Numbered from the stretch's first letter, positions 17,682 to 28,465 are shown. The stretch is 64,000 nt of DNA from Acinetobacter genomosp. 15BJ (GCF_000400715.1 NZ_KE007345.1:1-64000), one strand, 5' to 3'. Notes: generated by a model not told the origin, from the letters alone. Numbers and translations are program-made.

Positions 17682-18947
17682 ATGCAAGATTCTATTCAAA
17701 ATTATATGCAACAGGTCGGTGCTCAAGCACGTCAAGCTTCTCGTGTATTAACGAGCGCGTCGACGCATTTGAAAAACCATGCCCTATCTGCAATCTATAC
17801 GGCTTTGGAAAATAATCAAGCCCAAATTTTAGCAGCCAATCAAATTGATATGGACAATGGCCGTCAACGTCAACTCGATAGTGCTTTGCTTGATCGTTTA
17901 GAACTTACCCCCGCACGTTTCAAAGGCATGCTACAAGGCTTAAAAGATGTAATTGCCTTAATCGATCCAATTGGAGAAATTACTGATTTGGCCTATCGCC
18001 CTTCAGGTATTCAACTTGGAAAAATGCGTGTGCCTTTAGGCGTGATTGGCATGATCTATGAATCAAGGCCCAATGTGACCCTTGAAGCAGCCTCATTGGC
18101 TTTGAAATCTGGCAACGCGATTATTTTACGTGGCGGATCAGAAGCACTCGAGTCAAATAAAGCCATTGCAACGGCGATCCAGCATGGTCTACAAATCTCT
18201 GGCCTACCTGAGCATGCGGTGCAAGTGATTGATACCCCTGATCGTGCCGCAGTGGGTCATCTGATCACCATGACTGAATTTGTGGATGTAATTGTACCTC
18301 GTGGCGGTAAAAGCCTAATTGAGCGTATCAGTAATGAAGCACGTATTCCTGTGATTAAACACTTAGATGGCAACTGCCATGTTTTTGTTGAAGCACAAGC
18401 AGATCTACAAAAAGCCTTACCAATCGCACTCAATGCCAAAACGCATCGCTATGGTGTGTGTAATGCCATGGAAACATTATTGGTCGATGAAGCGATTGCT
18501 GAGGAATTCTTGCCACGCATTGCCGAACTTTATGCTGAAAAACAGGTTGAATTGCGCGGTTGCGCGGAAACTCAACGTATTTTAGGTGTATCAGTGAAAA
18601 CAGCGACAGAGGAAGATTGGTATACCGAATATCTCGGTCCAATTCTTGCGATTAAAGTAGTCACTGGTATGGATGAGGCAATTGAACATATTAATAAGTA
18701 TGGTTCACACCATACCGATGCCATTATTACTGAAAACTTTAGTCTAGCCCGCGAGTTCTTGGCGCGTGTGGATTCAAGTTCGGTGATGATCAACGCTTCA
18801 ACCCGCTTCGCGGATGGCTTTGAATATGGTTTAGGTGCAGAAATCGGCATTTCGACCGATAAAATCCATGCTCGTGGTCCAGTTGGCCTAGAAGGCTTAA
18901 CCTCACAAAAATGGATTGTTTTTGGCGATGGTCAAATCCGCCAATAA
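17682..18947 (+). CDS. proA: Gamma-glutamyl phosphate reductase ProA
   Basis: Second enzyme of proline synthesis; reduces gamma-glutamyl phosphate with NADPH to glutamate semialdehyde in the cytoplasm. The aldehyde-dehydrogenase fold is shown by [31 protein letters not shown] and the catalytic cysteine in [14 protein letters not shown]. From the ATG at 17682 the protein is 421 residues, the normal family size; the frame is open further upstream to 17574 but that extension has no family similarity. proB is not adjacent. Confidence 0.96.
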   Translation: MQDSIQNYMQQVGAQARQASRVLTSASTHLKNHALSAIYTALENNQAQILAANQIDMDNGRQRQLDSALLDRLELTPARFKGMLQGLKDVIALIDPIGEITDLAYRPSGIQLGKMRVPLGVIGMIYESRPNVTLEAASLALKSGNAIILRGGSEALESNKAIATAIQHGLQISGLPEHAVQVIDTPDRAAVGHLITMTEFVDVIVPRGGKSLIERISNEARIPVIKHLDGNCHVFVEAQADLQKALPIALNAKTHRYGVCNAMETLLVDEAIAEEFLPRIAELYAEKQVELRGCAETQRILGVSVKTATEEDWYTEYLGPILAIKVVTGMDEAIEHINKYGSHHTDAIITENFSLAREFLARVDSSSVMINASTRFADGFEYGLGAEIGISTDKIHARGPVGLEGLTSQKWIVFGDGQIRQ

Positions 18948-18970
18948 CAAAATCGAGCATTTGAACACAG

Positions 18971-19012
18971 AAACACGATAAAGGTCATTTATTTGATCTT
19001 TCTCGTGTTTTT
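18971..19012 (+). terminator. Rho-independent terminator after proA
   Basis: Outer stem AAACACGA/TCGTGTTT extended by an imperfect AAAG/CTTT helix, followed by T-rich sequence. The remainder up to 19243 is AT-rich and presumably contains the ackA promoter. Confidence 0.75.
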
Positions 19013-19243
19013 ATATATTTACATACAAAAAAAAATGACAAAATCAACAGATCAATCAAAACAACTGCCCATTTCCTAACTATACTGAATAGGTTGATTT
19101 ATAAACGGGTTGTATAGGCTAAAGTCTATCTTCGCCAATACGACATCCCATGTTAAAACATTGCGCTTGATTCCACTGCCTCATGCGTTGCAGCAAAATC
19201 AAAGTGTTCATCATAAAATTTAAAATCTGTTAGGTGTTCAAAC

Positions 19244-20419
19244 GTGGCTATATCTGTATTAGTAATTAACTGTGGTTCATCATCAATCAAATACGCGCTC
19301 ATTTCTGAACGTCGTGAAGATCGTATTTATGGTTTGGCAGAAAACTTGGGTGCGGCAGATGCCCGTATTAAAGGGGTCACACTGGGTGGCGAACCACTGG
19401 AACTTTCAATTCCATATGCAGATCACGCCAAAGCACTTGAAACCTTATTGGCTCGTTTAGCTAATTACAACCCGCAGGCGATTGGACACCGAGTCGTTCA
19501 CGGTGGCGACATCACCAAAGCAGAATTACTCACGCCAGAACTGGTTGAGCGTATTGAAGCAGCGACACCTCTTGCACCACTGCACAATCCTGCACATTTG
19601 ATTGGGATTGAAGCAACCATGCGCTTATTCCCTCAATTACCTCAGGTTGCTGTATTCGATACCGCCTTCCACCAAACCATGCCTGAACGCGCCTATCGTT
19701 ATGCCTTGCCACAATTTTTATATACAGCGCACCAAGTTCGTCGCTATGGTTTTCATGGCACTAGCCACGCTTATGTGACTGAACGTGCCAGCGAACTAGC
19801 AGGTCATAAAAATGAAGGTGGCTGGCTCAGCGCTCACTTGGGCAATGGTAGTTCAACTTGTGCTGTTTGGAATGGTCATAGCGTTGATACCTCTATGGGG
19901 ATGACGCCACTTGAAGGTGTGGTGATGGGTACTCGTAGTGGTGATGTCGATCCGAGCTTGCATTTATTCCTTGCCAGTAACCTCGGCTGGGATATCCAAA
20001 AAATTGACAGTATGTTAAATAAAGAAAGTGGCTTATTGGGCTTATCTGGTTTATCCAATGATATGCGTACCTTGGTTGAAGCCTCTGAAAATGGTCATGA
20101 TGGTGCAACTCTAGCGATTGAAGTCTTCTGCTATCGCCTCGCCAAATCTTTATCGGCGATGAGTTGCGGTCTACCCCGTCTGGATGGTTTAGTATTCACA
20201 GGTGGTATTGGTGAAAACTCGGCTTATGTCCGTGAAAAGACTTTAGGCTATTTAGCACATTTCGGTTTTAAATTTAGTAAAGAGAAAAATGATGCCTTGG
20301 CTCGCGGTAGTGAAGGTCGTATCGACGATGGTACAGGTCCACAAATTTGGGTGATTCCGACTGATGAAGAAGGTCGTATTGCCAAAGAAACCCGTCAAGT
20401 GCTCGAAACCAATGCTTAA
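19244..20419 (+). CDS. ackA: Acetate kinase AckA
   Basis: Interconverts acetyl phosphate plus ADP with acetate plus ATP. The 391-residue protein has the N-terminal phosphate-binding motif [11 protein letters not shown], the family block [20 protein letters not shown] and the C-terminal [10 protein letters not shown]. It begins with GTG at 19244, with AGGTG about 8 bp upstream; no upstream ATG is in frame. It forms an operon with pta 29 bp downstream, giving the reversible acetate-acetyl-CoA route used in overflow and acetate growth. Confidence 0.97.
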   Translation: MAISVLVINCGSSSIKYALISERREDRIYGLAENLGAADARIKGVTLGGEPLELSIPYADHAKALETLLARLANYNPQAIGHRVVHGGDITKAELLTPELVERIEAATPLAPLHNPAHLIGIEATMRLFPQLPQVAVFDTAFHQTMPERAYRYALPQFLYTAHQVRRYGFHGTSHAYVTERASELAGHKNEGGWLSAHLGNGSSTCAVWNGHSVDTSMGMTPLEGVVMGTRSGDVDPSLHLFLASNLGWDIQKIDSMLNKESGLLGLSGLSNDMRTLVEASENGHDGATLAIEVFCYRLAKSLSAMSCGLPRLDGLVFTGGIGENSAYVREKTLGYLAHFGFKFSKEKNDALARGSEGRIDDGTGPQIWVIPTDEEGRIAKETRQVLETNA

Positions 20420-20448
20420 TCAACCTATTAAAGAATTTTAAGGTCACT

Positions 20449-22584
20449 ATGAATACGATTTTACTCATCCCCACAGGTGAAGGTGTTGGCTTAACCTCAG
20501 CCTGCTTAGGTATGATCTATGCACTAGATTGTAAAGGGATTAATGCGGGTTTCTTAAAACCCTACTCTCAAATTGCAGACACCACTATTGACCGTACCAC
20601 GACACTCTATCGCCATTTATTTCAGCATAAATCTGCCGAGCCAATCACCTATGAAAGACTGACTCAACTGATTGCCTTAGGTGAAACAGATGAGTTGCTT
20701 GAAGAAGCCGTTGCGCTACACCGTCAAATTTCAGCTGATCATGATGTGATTATCGTTGAAGGCTTAGTTCCGAATGGACAAGATCATTTCGTCAGTGAAA
20801 TCAATGCTGCACTCGCACAAGCACTGGATGCGCAAGTGGTATTGGTCAGCACCGCAGATTTAGCTGATCCACGTAAAACAGCGGAAAGAGTCGATGCGCA
20901 CTTACGTCAATTCGGTGGCGCAGCGTCAGCACGGACCACAGGCGTGTTGTTTATGCGGACCAAAGGCTTGCCTGAGGGTACGGCCGAAATTCCGGTTACG
21001 CTTGATCCAAGTCTACGCCTAGACCAGCACATCGATGCTTTTGGCTTAGAGTTACAACGTTATAACCGCTTTATGGGAACCGACGAACTCCCGATTATTG
21101 GATTGGTGCCATTCAGCAATACCCTCAGTGTGCCTCGTAGTTTAGATATCGCTTCGATCATCAATGGTACATGGTTGCATCAAGGTGAGGCTAAACAACG
21201 TCGTATTCTGCATACCAGCTTAATTGCATCCAATATCGAATCAGAACTGCATAAATTTGTTGCAGGCGAATTGATTATTAGTGCATCACAACGAACTGAT
21301 GCAATCTTGGCTGCCAGTCTTGCTAGCAGTAACGGTACGCCACTCGCGGGTCTGGTTTTAACTGAGCAAGCTGCGCCTGCAAGCAATGTACTCGAGTTTT
21401 GCCAAAGTGCGATCAAACAAGGTTTACCGATTTTACATACCCCACTTGATACTTTAGAAACAGCACAACTGCTGCATCGCTTTGGCAATGAAATTCCCAT
21501 TGATGATACTGAGCGTGCAGAGCAAGTCACCCGTTTCGTGTCGAGTCATTTGGATAGCAATTGGCTGGATCAACATACCCAAAATAACCTACACCCTCGC
21601 TTATCACCTTCGGCATTCCGTTACGAGCTGGTACAGAAATCCATTGCTGCAAAAAAACGTATTGTTCTGCCTGAGGGTGATGAGCCACGCACGGTACAAG
21701 CGGCTGTCATCTGTCAAACCCGTGGCATTGCGCAATGTATTTTATTGGCAAAACCGGAATCGGTTGCCGAAGTGGCTAAAGCACGCGGTATTCAGTTACC
21801 CGATGATTTACAAATCATTGATCCGGATACTATTCGTGATCAATATATCGAACCGATGGTGGAATTGCGTAAAGGTAAACTCGATGCCTTACAAGCCAAA
21901 GCACAGTTGCAAGATACCGTAGTACTCGGCACCATGATGTTGGCACTCGATCAAGTCGATGGTTTGGTGTCTGGCGCGATTCATACCACTGCCAATACCG
22001 TGCGTCCTGCATTCCAGCTGATTAAGACTGCACCAAATTACTCACTGGTATCGTCGATCTTCTTTATGTTGTTGCCTGATGAAGTCTATGTTTATGGTGA
22101 CTGTGCCATCAACCCTGACCCAAATGCAGAACAACTCGCCGAGATTGCGATTCAGTCTGCGGATTCAGCCAAAGCCTTTGGTCTTGATCCACGCATTGCC
22201 ATGATCAGTTATTCCACAGGGACTTCGGGCACAGGTGCAGATGTTGAGAAAGTAGCCGAAGCCACCAAAATCGCACAGCAACGCCGTCCAGATTTATTGA
22301 TTGATGGGCCATTACAATACGATGCCGCTTCGGTTGAGAGTGTTGGTCGCCAAAAAGCACCTGACTCGCAGGTGGCAGGACGTGCCAATGTATTTATTTT
22401 CCCTGATCTGAACACAGGTAATACCACCTATAAAGCGGTACAACGTGCTGCCAATGTAGTGAGTGTCGGCCCAATGCTACAAGGTTTAAATAAACCTGTG
22501 AATGACTTGTCTCGTGGTGCTTTGGTCGATGATATTGTGTTTACCATTGCCTTGACTGCGATTCAGGCGAAGCAACAGGATTAA
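20449..22584 (+). CDS. pta: Phosphate acetyltransferase Pta (long form)
   Basis: Converts acetyl-CoA and phosphate to acetyl phosphate. At 711 residues it is the long proteobacterial type: an N-terminal P-loop BioD-like domain (LLIPTGEGVGLTSACLG), a central DRTGG domain and a C-terminal catalytic PTA domain (from about residue 385), with KRIVLPEGDEPRT, SGAIHTTANTVRPA and SYSTGTSGTG. The C-terminal domain alone is enough for catalysis in relatives; the N-terminal part is regulatory. Paired with ackA. Confidence 0.96.
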   Translation: MNTILLIPTGEGVGLTSACLGMIYALDCKGINAGFLKPYSQIADTTIDRTTTLYRHLFQHKSAEPITYERLTQLIALGETDELLEEAVALHRQISADHDVIIVEGLVPNGQDHFVSEINAALAQALDAQVVLVSTADLADPRKTAERVDAHLRQFGGAASARTTGVLFMRTKGLPEGTAEIPVTLDPSLRLDQHIDAFGLELQRYNRFMGTDELPIIGLVPFSNTLSVPRSLDIASIINGTWLHQGEAKQRRILHTSLIASNIESELHKFVAGELIISASQRTDAILAASLASSNGTPLAGLVLTEQAAPASNVLEFCQSAIKQGLPILHTPLDTLETAQLLHRFGNEIPIDDTERAEQVTRFVSSHLDSNWLDQHTQNNLHPRLSPSAFRYELVQKSIAAKKRIVLPEGDEPRTVQAAVICQTRGIAQCILLAKPESVAEVAKARGIQLPDDLQIIDPDTIRDQYIEPMVELRKGKLDALQAKAQLQDTVVLGTMMLALDQVDGLVSGAIHTTANTVRPAFQLIKTAPNYSLVSSIFFMLLPDEVYVYGDCAINPDPNAEQLAEIAIQSADSAKAFGLDPRIAMISYSTGTSGTGADVEKVAEATKIAQQRRPDLLIDGPLQYDAASVESVGRQKAPDSQVAGRANVFIFPDLNTGNTTYKAVQRAANVVSVGPMLQGLNKPVNDLSRGALVDDIVFTIALTAIQAKQQD

Positions 22585-22605
22585 ATCCACTATTCGATTG
22601 AAATT

Positions 22606-22637
22606 AAAAAAGCCCTTTACATTGAAAGGGCTTTTTT
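22606..22637. terminator. Bidirectional terminator after ackA-pta
   Basis: Stem AAAAAAGCCCTTT/AAAGGGCTTTTTT with a 6-nt loop between convergent genes. Confidence 0.9.
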
Positions 22638-22638
22638 A

Positions 22639-23247
22639 TTAGCGGTATTGGGCCAGCCAGACCGTATGTCCTGTACATTCAACATCTTCAGCAATCATTT
22701 TAATCAGTGTAAATCCATGGTCTTGCAGCAAAGTCTGATACTCCTCCATTGAGAGACTGGCATGGTACAGTGGCTCTCCACATAACGAGCCAATTGCCTC
22801 ACCCTGCGTAGGCCCACTGCTAAACATTAAAGCTGCACCTGATTGTGCATATTCGGCAAAACGTTTAAACATGTTTCGTTGATCGTCTTGGGTTAAATGG
22901 AAGAAACTATCCCACGCAACAATGCCCTGAAACTTTTGTTCAGGAAGGTACTCCCGAAAATCCTGCTGCACCCAGACCTGTTCAGGGAAAGACTGCCGTG
23001 CCATTTCAATCATATATTCCGAAGCATCAACACCTGTTACCTGATGTCCTTGAGCAATAAAATAGGCAGCAATCGGTTGAGCAGAACCACAACCTAAATC
23101 CAAAATACTGGCCGAGCTTGGGAGCAACGCTAGAAAACGATCGAGCCAAACCTTCTCAGACAGAAACTTTCCTCGTAACTCAATCCATTCACGAGCATGC
23201 TGCTGATAGAGTTCAATAATATGCTTTGCTAGATATTCCTGTACCAT
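22639..23247 (-). CDS. Class I SAM-dependent methyltransferase
   Basis: A 202-residue Rossmann-type methyltransferase. Motif I is ILDLGCGSAQPIA (about residues 44-56), followed by GVDASEYMIEMA (motif II acid) and FQGIVAWDSFFHL. This is the small UbiE/TehB-like group whose substrates cannot be predicted from sequence. ATG at 23247 has no strong ribosome site. It is followed upstream by an exporter on the same strand, 50 bp away, so co-transcription is possible. Confidence 0.8.
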   Translation of the reverse strand: MVQEYLAKHIIELYQQHAREWIELRGKFLSEKVWLDRFLALLPSSASILDLGCGSAQPIAAYFIAQGHQVTGVDASEYMIEMARQSFPEQVWVQQDFREYLPEQKFQGIVAWDSFFHLTQDDQRNMFKRFAEYAQSGAALMFSSGPTQGEAIGSLCGEPLYHASLSMEEYQTLLQDHGFTLIKMIAEDVECTGHTVWLAQYR

Positions 23248-23297
23248 GTCATTGCCTATTATGAGTCATTCCTTTTTTAAAGCCATTGAGCAAACTC

Positions 23298-24212
23298 TTA
23301 ACAAGATTCTGGCTTATTTAGTGTCTGAATTTTCTTGGTTTGCGGCCCTTTCACAAAGAAAATTGCATTACCACATAGGATCAAAATCACCCCAATCACC
23401 GCATTCATTTGCCAGTGATAATCCTCCCATACAGTCGAAATCACTAAAGCGACTAATGGAAATAACAAGGTACTATAGGCCGCCTTACCAGCACCAATAC
23501 GTCCGACCAGATAGAAATATGCAGTGAAACCAATCACCGAACCAAAGATCGCGAGATAAAGTAAAGCACTGATTGCACTGAATTGCATACTTGGAAAAAA
23601 CTCATCTTGTCTAAACCATGAAATCAACGCCATCAGCAATGAGCCATACAACATCCCGTAGGCATTGGTGGTAAAAATATCCAAGCCATGTTTTTGATGG
23701 CGCGTGCTGATCATATTGCCCAAAGAGAAACCATAAGTCCCTAAAATGCACAGTCCAATACCCAACAAAGTATTGCGATTTAAAGTGGTGCCCACCACGT
23801 CATGCCAGAACAAGGCAATAATCCCGAGTACACCTAATAACGCTGCAGGATAAAAGCGTGTTGACACCTGCTGCGCAAAGAATAATTTGGCGTTGATGGT
23901 ATTGAAAATCACCGCCATGGAGAAAATCACGGCTTCCAAACCACTACTGATATATTGCACCGCATAATAAAAACAGACAAAGTTAAACCCAAAAATACAG
24001 CAGGCTTGCAACATACAAAACAGATGATCTTTGCCTGCCAGTTTCTGCAACTTGCGGCTCAAAGCGACAAAAACAAATAACACCAATGCTGAAATAAAAA
24101 AACGCCAGAACACCGCAACACTGGCTGATATCCCACTTTGTTGTTGCAGACTAATCGCAATCCATGTTGTGCCCCAAATCACCACAACCAAAGCATATAA
24201 CAGCGCATTCAT
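23298..24212 (-). CDS. EamA/DMT-family transporter
   Basis: About 304 residues with ten predicted membrane helices in two EamA repeats; the first starts MNALLYALVVVIWGTTWIAI, the typical N-terminus. Drug/metabolite transporters of this kind usually export amino acids or small metabolites. I place the start at ATG 24212; an in-frame GTG at 24245 would add 11 residues. Divergent from an AraC-family regulator gene, which likely controls it. Confidence 0.85.
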   Translation of the reverse strand: MNALLYALVVVIWGTTWIAISLQQQSGISASVAVFWRFFISALVLFVFVALSRKLQKLAGKDHLFCMLQACCIFGFNFVCFYYAVQYISSGLEAVIFSMAVIFNTINAKLFFAQQVSTRFYPAALLGVLGIIALFWHDVVGTTLNRNTLLGIGLCILGTYGFSLGNMISTRHQKHGLDIFTTNAYGMLYGSLLMALISWFRQDEFFPSMQFSAISALLYLAIFGSVIGFTAYFYLVGRIGAGKAAYSTLLFPLVALVISTVWEDYHWQMNAVIGVILILCGNAIFFVKGPQTKKIQTLNKPESC

Positions 24213-24395
24213 ATCATTAGAACCAAACTCAATTACCTCGACCACTATTTTGCTGCTTTTGCGGTCATGATTACTTGCACCATCTTGCGATGATTGTCAT
24301 GGATTTGCTTTTTTCTAGAATTTTTTTGACCAGATGACAAAACTGACTGAAAGTTCTACACTAAACTGGATCATATTTGGCACTGCGTATAGAAG

Positions 24396-25256
24396 ATGAA
24401 ATATCAGATTCTAGATCAATTACAGCAATATAAAGCGCAATTACTCGACTCGGTAGAACTCGGTTCGGGTATGCAGTTGGCCATGTGGCAAAATAACCAA
24501 GACCGTGTCAGTGTCTGTAGCAATCACCACACTTTGAGTATGTATATTCAGGGCGGTTATGAAAGCTATCAAAAAACCCAACAGGGCTGGCACAATGGCG
24601 GTGGGCCTGACCGCATGTGCCTGATGCCACAAGATTTTGAATCGACTTGGGATCTACGTGATCCACTTACCTTCGTACATCTTTATTACACTGAACAGCA
24701 CTTACAACGTGTGGCTGAGCAAGTCTGGGATCGCGAACCCAGCCAAATCATTTTAAACCCACAAATTTTTGTGGCTGACCCACAAATTTCGATGATCTAT
24801 CGGCACTTTTTACTGAATGGTGCATGGCAAGAGCGTGAAAACCATTTGCAGATGAGTACCGCAACAACGCTATTACTCAATCATCTGATCAAAAATTACA
24901 GTCATGCACAATGGCAAGCACCTGAAGTCAAAGGTGGTCTCTCCCCTTATGTGCTTAAGCAATTATTGGAATGGATTGATCAACATCTCCATTTGAGTCT
25001 GACCTTGTCTGATCTGGCTCAGCAAGCGCAACTCAGCGAGTATCATTTTGCACATATGTTTAAACAATCGATGCAGATGCCACCACATCAATATGTGATG
25101 CAACGCCGTCTTGAGCGTGCTCATCAAGCACTTGAACAGACCACAACAAATCTGACAGAGATCGCTGTGCAATATGGATTTAGCTCAAGCAGCCATTTTA
25201 GCCATCGCTTTAAGAAACAGTTTGGCTATAGCCCATCTCAACTGAGAAAAAACTAA
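24396..25256 (+). CDS. AraC-family transcriptional regulator
   Basis: A 286-residue regulator with an N-terminal sensing region (residues about 20-170) and a C-terminal AraC/XylS double helix-turn-helix: first helix pair LTLSDLAQQAQLSEYHFAHMFK, second ending GFSSSSHFSHRFKKQFGYSPSQLR, the family signature. Divergent placement next to the DMT exporter suggests it controls that transporter in response to an unknown ligand. I see no clear inverted repeat in the 180-bp gap. Confidence 0.9.
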   Translation: MKYQILDQLQQYKAQLLDSVELGSGMQLAMWQNNQDRVSVCSNHHTLSMYIQGGYESYQKTQQGWHNGGGPDRMCLMPQDFESTWDLRDPLTFVHLYYTEQHLQRVAEQVWDREPSQIILNPQIFVADPQISMIYRHFLLNGAWQERENHLQMSTATTLLLNHLIKNYSHAQWQAPEVKGGLSPYVLKQLLEWIDQHLHLSLTLSDLAQQAQLSEYHFAHMFKQSMQMPPHQYVMQRRLERAHQALEQTTTNLTEIAVQYGFSSSSHFSHRFKKQFGYSPSQLRKN

Positions 25257-25404
25257 AATCCAAAGTACATCTTTTGTTGATGCAATTTAGATCGAAGGAT
25301 CAGTTTAGACCTTTAGCCAAATCTAAGCTAAAACTCCCACATTCATTCCTTTTTGTCATATAATTTAGCCCGCCAGCTAATCGCCCGCTCAAGAGAAATT
25401 TGAT

Positions 25405-26931
25405 ATGACAACGATCATCAAACAAGATGACTTGATTACATCAATCAAGGATGCCCTGCAGTTTATTTCTTACTATCACCCACAAGACTTCATCCAAGCG
25501 ATGAGCCGTGCTTATGATCGTGAAGAAAACAAAGCTGCAAAAGATGCTATTGCCCAAATCCTGATCAACTCACGTATGTGTGCTGAAGGTCACCGACCAA
25601 TCTGTCAGGATACAGGGATTGTTAACGTTTTCCTTGAAGTCGGCTTAGATGTTAAATTTGATTTAACCATGAGCTTGGATGATGCTGTAAACGAAGGTGT
25701 ACGCCAAGGTTACCTAGAGAACTCAAACGTACTCCGTGCTTCTGTTTTAGCAGATCCAGCTTTTGGTCGTAAGAATACCAAAGACAATACGCCTGCCGTG
25801 ATTCACTACAAACTCGTTCCTGGTAATAAAGTTGATATTACCGTTGCAGCAAAGGGTGGCGGTTCAGAAAATAAATCTAAACTTGCGATGTTAAACCCAT
25901 CTGATTCAATCGTGGATTGGGTACTTAAAACTGTTCCAACTATGGGTGCAGGTTGGTGTCCACCAGGTATGCTCGGTATTGGTATCGGGGGTACTGCTGA
26001 AAAAGCCATGATGCTTGCAAAAGAAGCACTTATGGAAGAAATCAACATGGACGAATTACTTCGTCGTGGCCCACAAAGCAAAATGGAAGAACTCCGTATC
26101 GAGATCTTCGAGAAAGTGAATGCGTTGGGTATTGGCGCACAAGGTCTTGGTGGTTTAACCACAGTACTTGATATTAAAATCAAGGATTACCCTTGCCATG
26201 CGGCAGGTAAGCCAGTCGGTATGATTCCGAACTGTGCTGCGACTCGTCACGCACACTTCCAGTTAGATGGTACTGGTGTTGCACATATTCAAGCACCAAA
26301 ACTTGAAGACTACCCTGCTGTAACATGGGATTCGTCTCAATCGAAGCGTGTAAACCTTGATACCATTACTCAAGAAGAAATGAATGCTTGGAAGCCAGGC
26401 GATACATTATTATTGAACGGTACGATTTATACAGGTCGTGATGCTGCACATAAGCGCATGGTTGACATGTTAAATAATGGTGAAGAACTTCCAGTCGATC
26501 TAAAAGGTAAATTCATTTACTACGTGGGTCCAGTCGATCCAGTTGGCGATGAAGTGGTTGGTCCTGCAGGCCCAACAACAGCAACCCGTATGGATAAGTT
26601 CACTCGTCAAGTGTTAGAAGCAACTGGCTTATTCGGTATGATTGGTAAAGCGGATCGTGGTCCTGCTGCAATTGAAGCGATCAAAGATAATCAAGCAACT
26701 TATTTGATGGCTGTTGGTGGTGCTGCTTACCTCGTGTCTAAAGCAGTTCGTGAGGCTGAAGTTGTTGCTTTTGCAGACTTAGGTATGGAAGCAATCTACA
26801 AATTCGTGGTTGAAGATATGCCTGTCTCTGTTGCAGTTGATGTGAATGGTACCTCAATCCATGCCACTGCACCAAAAATCTGGCAAGCGAAAATCGGTAA
26901 GATTCCAGTAGTTGATGCTGCTGCCTCATAA
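25405..26931 (+). CDS. fumA: Fumarate hydratase, class I (iron-sulfur)
   Basis: A 508-residue class I fumarase, interconverting fumarate and malate in the citric acid cycle. Alpha region: CAEGHRPICQDTGIVNVFLEVG, with the first cluster-binding cysteine, and GGSENKSKLAML. Beta region: LLLNGTIYTGRDAAHKRM and GPTTATRMDKF. The single fused chain matches FumA/FumB of Enterobacteria and Acinetobacter. The [4Fe-4S] cluster makes it sensitive to oxygen and iron limitation. Monocistronic, followed by a terminator. Confidence 0.95.
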   Translation: MTTIIKQDDLITSIKDALQFISYYHPQDFIQAMSRAYDREENKAAKDAIAQILINSRMCAEGHRPICQDTGIVNVFLEVGLDVKFDLTMSLDDAVNEGVRQGYLENSNVLRASVLADPAFGRKNTKDNTPAVIHYKLVPGNKVDITVAAKGGGSENKSKLAMLNPSDSIVDWVLKTVPTMGAGWCPPGMLGIGIGGTAEKAMMLAKEALMEEINMDELLRRGPQSKMEELRIEIFEKVNALGIGAQGLGGLTTVLDIKIKDYPCHAAGKPVGMIPNCAATRHAHFQLDGTGVAHIQAPKLEDYPAVTWDSSQSKRVNLDTITQEEMNAWKPGDTLLLNGTIYTGRDAAHKRMVDMLNNGEELPVDLKGKFIYYVGPVDPVGDEVVGPAGPTTATRMDKFTRQVLEATGLFGMIGKADRGPAAIEAIKDNQATYLMAVGGAAYLVSKAVREAEVVAFADLGMEAIYKFVVEDMPVSVAVDVNGTSIHATAPKIWQAKIGKIPVVDAAAS

Positions 26932-26951
26932 ATAATACTCATACAATAATC

Positions 26952-26983
26952 ATAGCCGAATCATCGTATTCGGCTATTTTTTT
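26952..26983 (+). terminator. Rho-independent terminator after fumarase
   Basis: Perfect 10-bp stem ATAGCCGAAT/ATTCGGCTAT, 6-nt loop, followed by seven T residues. Confidence 0.92.
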
Positions 26984-27038
26984 GCCTGTGGCTTCTGCTA
27001 AATTATAAAAAAGATGAGAACAATAAGGCGGTCTATAG

Positions 27039-27581
27039 ATGAATAAATACATGTTCAACATGGTGATTGGACTTTGCCTTCTCGTTGGCGTGCAAAATAC
27101 CTTTGCATCCCCAGCCCAAAGTAAGTCAGTCAAAGAACTGATCAAACTGAGCGAGCTCGAAAATGTTTTAAATACCTCACTCGATGAAATGCAGCCGACA
27201 CTCGATCTTGAAGCTGAAAATATTTTATTGCGAGTCTTAGGAAAAGAAACACTGACCACAACACAAGAACATCTTGCAGTGTTGGAACTGAGCCAATTGC
27301 TTAAAGATACCAGTTCAAAAGTCTTTGCTCGTCCCGAAACTATTCGGGCAATAGAGAAGATTTATGCAGATACCTTGAGCGAAGAAGAAATACAAGCCTA
27401 TTTGAGATTCTTAAAAACACCTGAAGGTAAATCCATTAATCAAAAAACATTGCAAATAAGTACCAATATTTTTCAATATATGAATAACTTAAGCCAAAAA
27501 ACCCTAAATGATCCAGAACAGAGCTCGCAATTAAAAGAGCAGTTCCTCACCATCATCAAACCTTTAATTCAGGATGAGTAA
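27039..27581 (+). CDS. DUF2059-like exported protein
   Basis: A 180-residue protein with a signal peptide (about residues 1-24, ending FASP) and a helical mature region matching the DUF2059 pattern, including YADTLSEEEIQAYLRFLKTPEGKSI. The function of this family is unknown. A plausible AAGGCGG ribosome site precedes the ATG. It converges with the lipoprotein gene, leaving 14 bp between the stops and no visible terminator. Confidence 0.75.
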   Translation: MNKYMFNMVIGLCLLVGVQNTFASPAQSKSVKELIKLSELENVLNTSLDEMQPTLDLEAENILLRVLGKETLTTTQEHLAVLELSQLLKDTSSKVFARPETIRAIEKIYADTLSEEEIQAYLRFLKTPEGKSINQKTLQISTNIFQYMNNLSQKTLNDPEQSSQLKEQFLTIIKPLIQDE

Positions 27582-27595
27582 CTGCTCAAGTAAAC

Positions 27596-28312
27596 CTACC
27601 AAGTCAATGGATTCCAAAGCTTAAATGGCTTAACCAAATGCACCTCTGACTTTTCATCATACTTTGCTGGTTTTAACTCTTGGGGTTTTGAACGAACCTT
27701 GCCCGATGCATCTTGAGCGACAAAGTTATAGCTAGAAGATTTTAACCGTGTGAATGCGATTTCCTGATGCGCTACCTTGTCAGGTGTAATCATAAATGGG
27801 CCTGTATGCTCACTACGAGAAATCTTATTTTCCTCATCGTATTTAATAAAATAAGTTTGTGCAGCATCCACAGTAAAATCGAGATATTTCGGCTTTTGGA
27901 AATGTAATCCTGCCAAAGGACGACTCACACTCAAGCGATAAGTTCCCGCAGGTAGTTCTACCCAGTAATAATGATTATGCAATAAGCTCGGAATACGATG
28001 TCCATTGATAAATAAATTGGCCGCAGCAATTTCCTGACGGTTCCAACGTGTATCTGGACGGTATAAATAAACCACCGCAGCTTGTTCATTTTGCGGTTTG
28101 ATTGGGGCGTAATATTGGCCTAACTTTTGATTAACCCAACCACCAACGGAGAAGCCACCCACATGATATTGATCCAAAAGACCTGGTTCTTTTTCAGTAT
28201 CAACAGTTGGTAAGGTTGCAGTCAGTACGGTTGGTTTTTCTTCAACTGTCTTATGACTCTGACAGCCAGCCAATACCCCTGCACAACATAATGACAATAT
28301 TAAATAACGCAT
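27596..28312 (-). CDS. DUF2846-domain lipoprotein
   Basis: About 238 residues. Signal peptide MRYLILSLCC to lipobox LAGC (Cys16), a linker, and a DUF2846-type domain (about residues 75-185) with VVYLYRPDTRWNRQ, the buried FINGHRI hairpin and ELPAGTYRLSV, a fold related to carboxypeptidase regulatory domains. The ATG at 28312 has GAGGGATG directly upstream; the longer frame starts with TTG at 28324 and is not preferred. Located in the outer or inner membrane facing the periplasm; function unknown. Confidence 0.8.
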   Translation of the reverse strand: MRYLILSLCCAGVLAGCQSHKTVEEKPTVLTATLPTVDTEKEPGLLDQYHVGGFSVGGWVNQKLGQYYAPIKPQNEQAAVVYLYRPDTRWNRQEIAAANLFINGHRIPSLLHNHYYWVELPAGTYRLSVSRPLAGLHFQKPKYLDFTVDAAQTYFIKYDEENKISRSEHTGPFMITPDKVAHQEIAFTRLKSSSYNFVAQDASGKVRSKPQELKPAKYDEKSEVHLVKPFKLWNPLTW

Positions 28313-28414
28313 GACATCCCTCAAGGCGTTTTCTTGGATTTATTTTTAACAGCGCAAAACTATGCACATTTTTTCAATTTTTTAAGATTAACACCTCAAC
28401 GCTTAATTGCAAAT

Positions 28415-28452
28415 AAAAAAAGCATGAAAAGCCAAGCCTTTCATGCTTTTTT
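28415..28452 (-). terminator. Rho-independent terminator after clpX
   Basis: Stem GCATGAAA/TTTCATGC flanked by six A and six T residues, 14 bases downstream of the clpX stop on the minus strand. Confidence 0.88.
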
Positions 28453-28465
28453 AGATGAATGAGAA

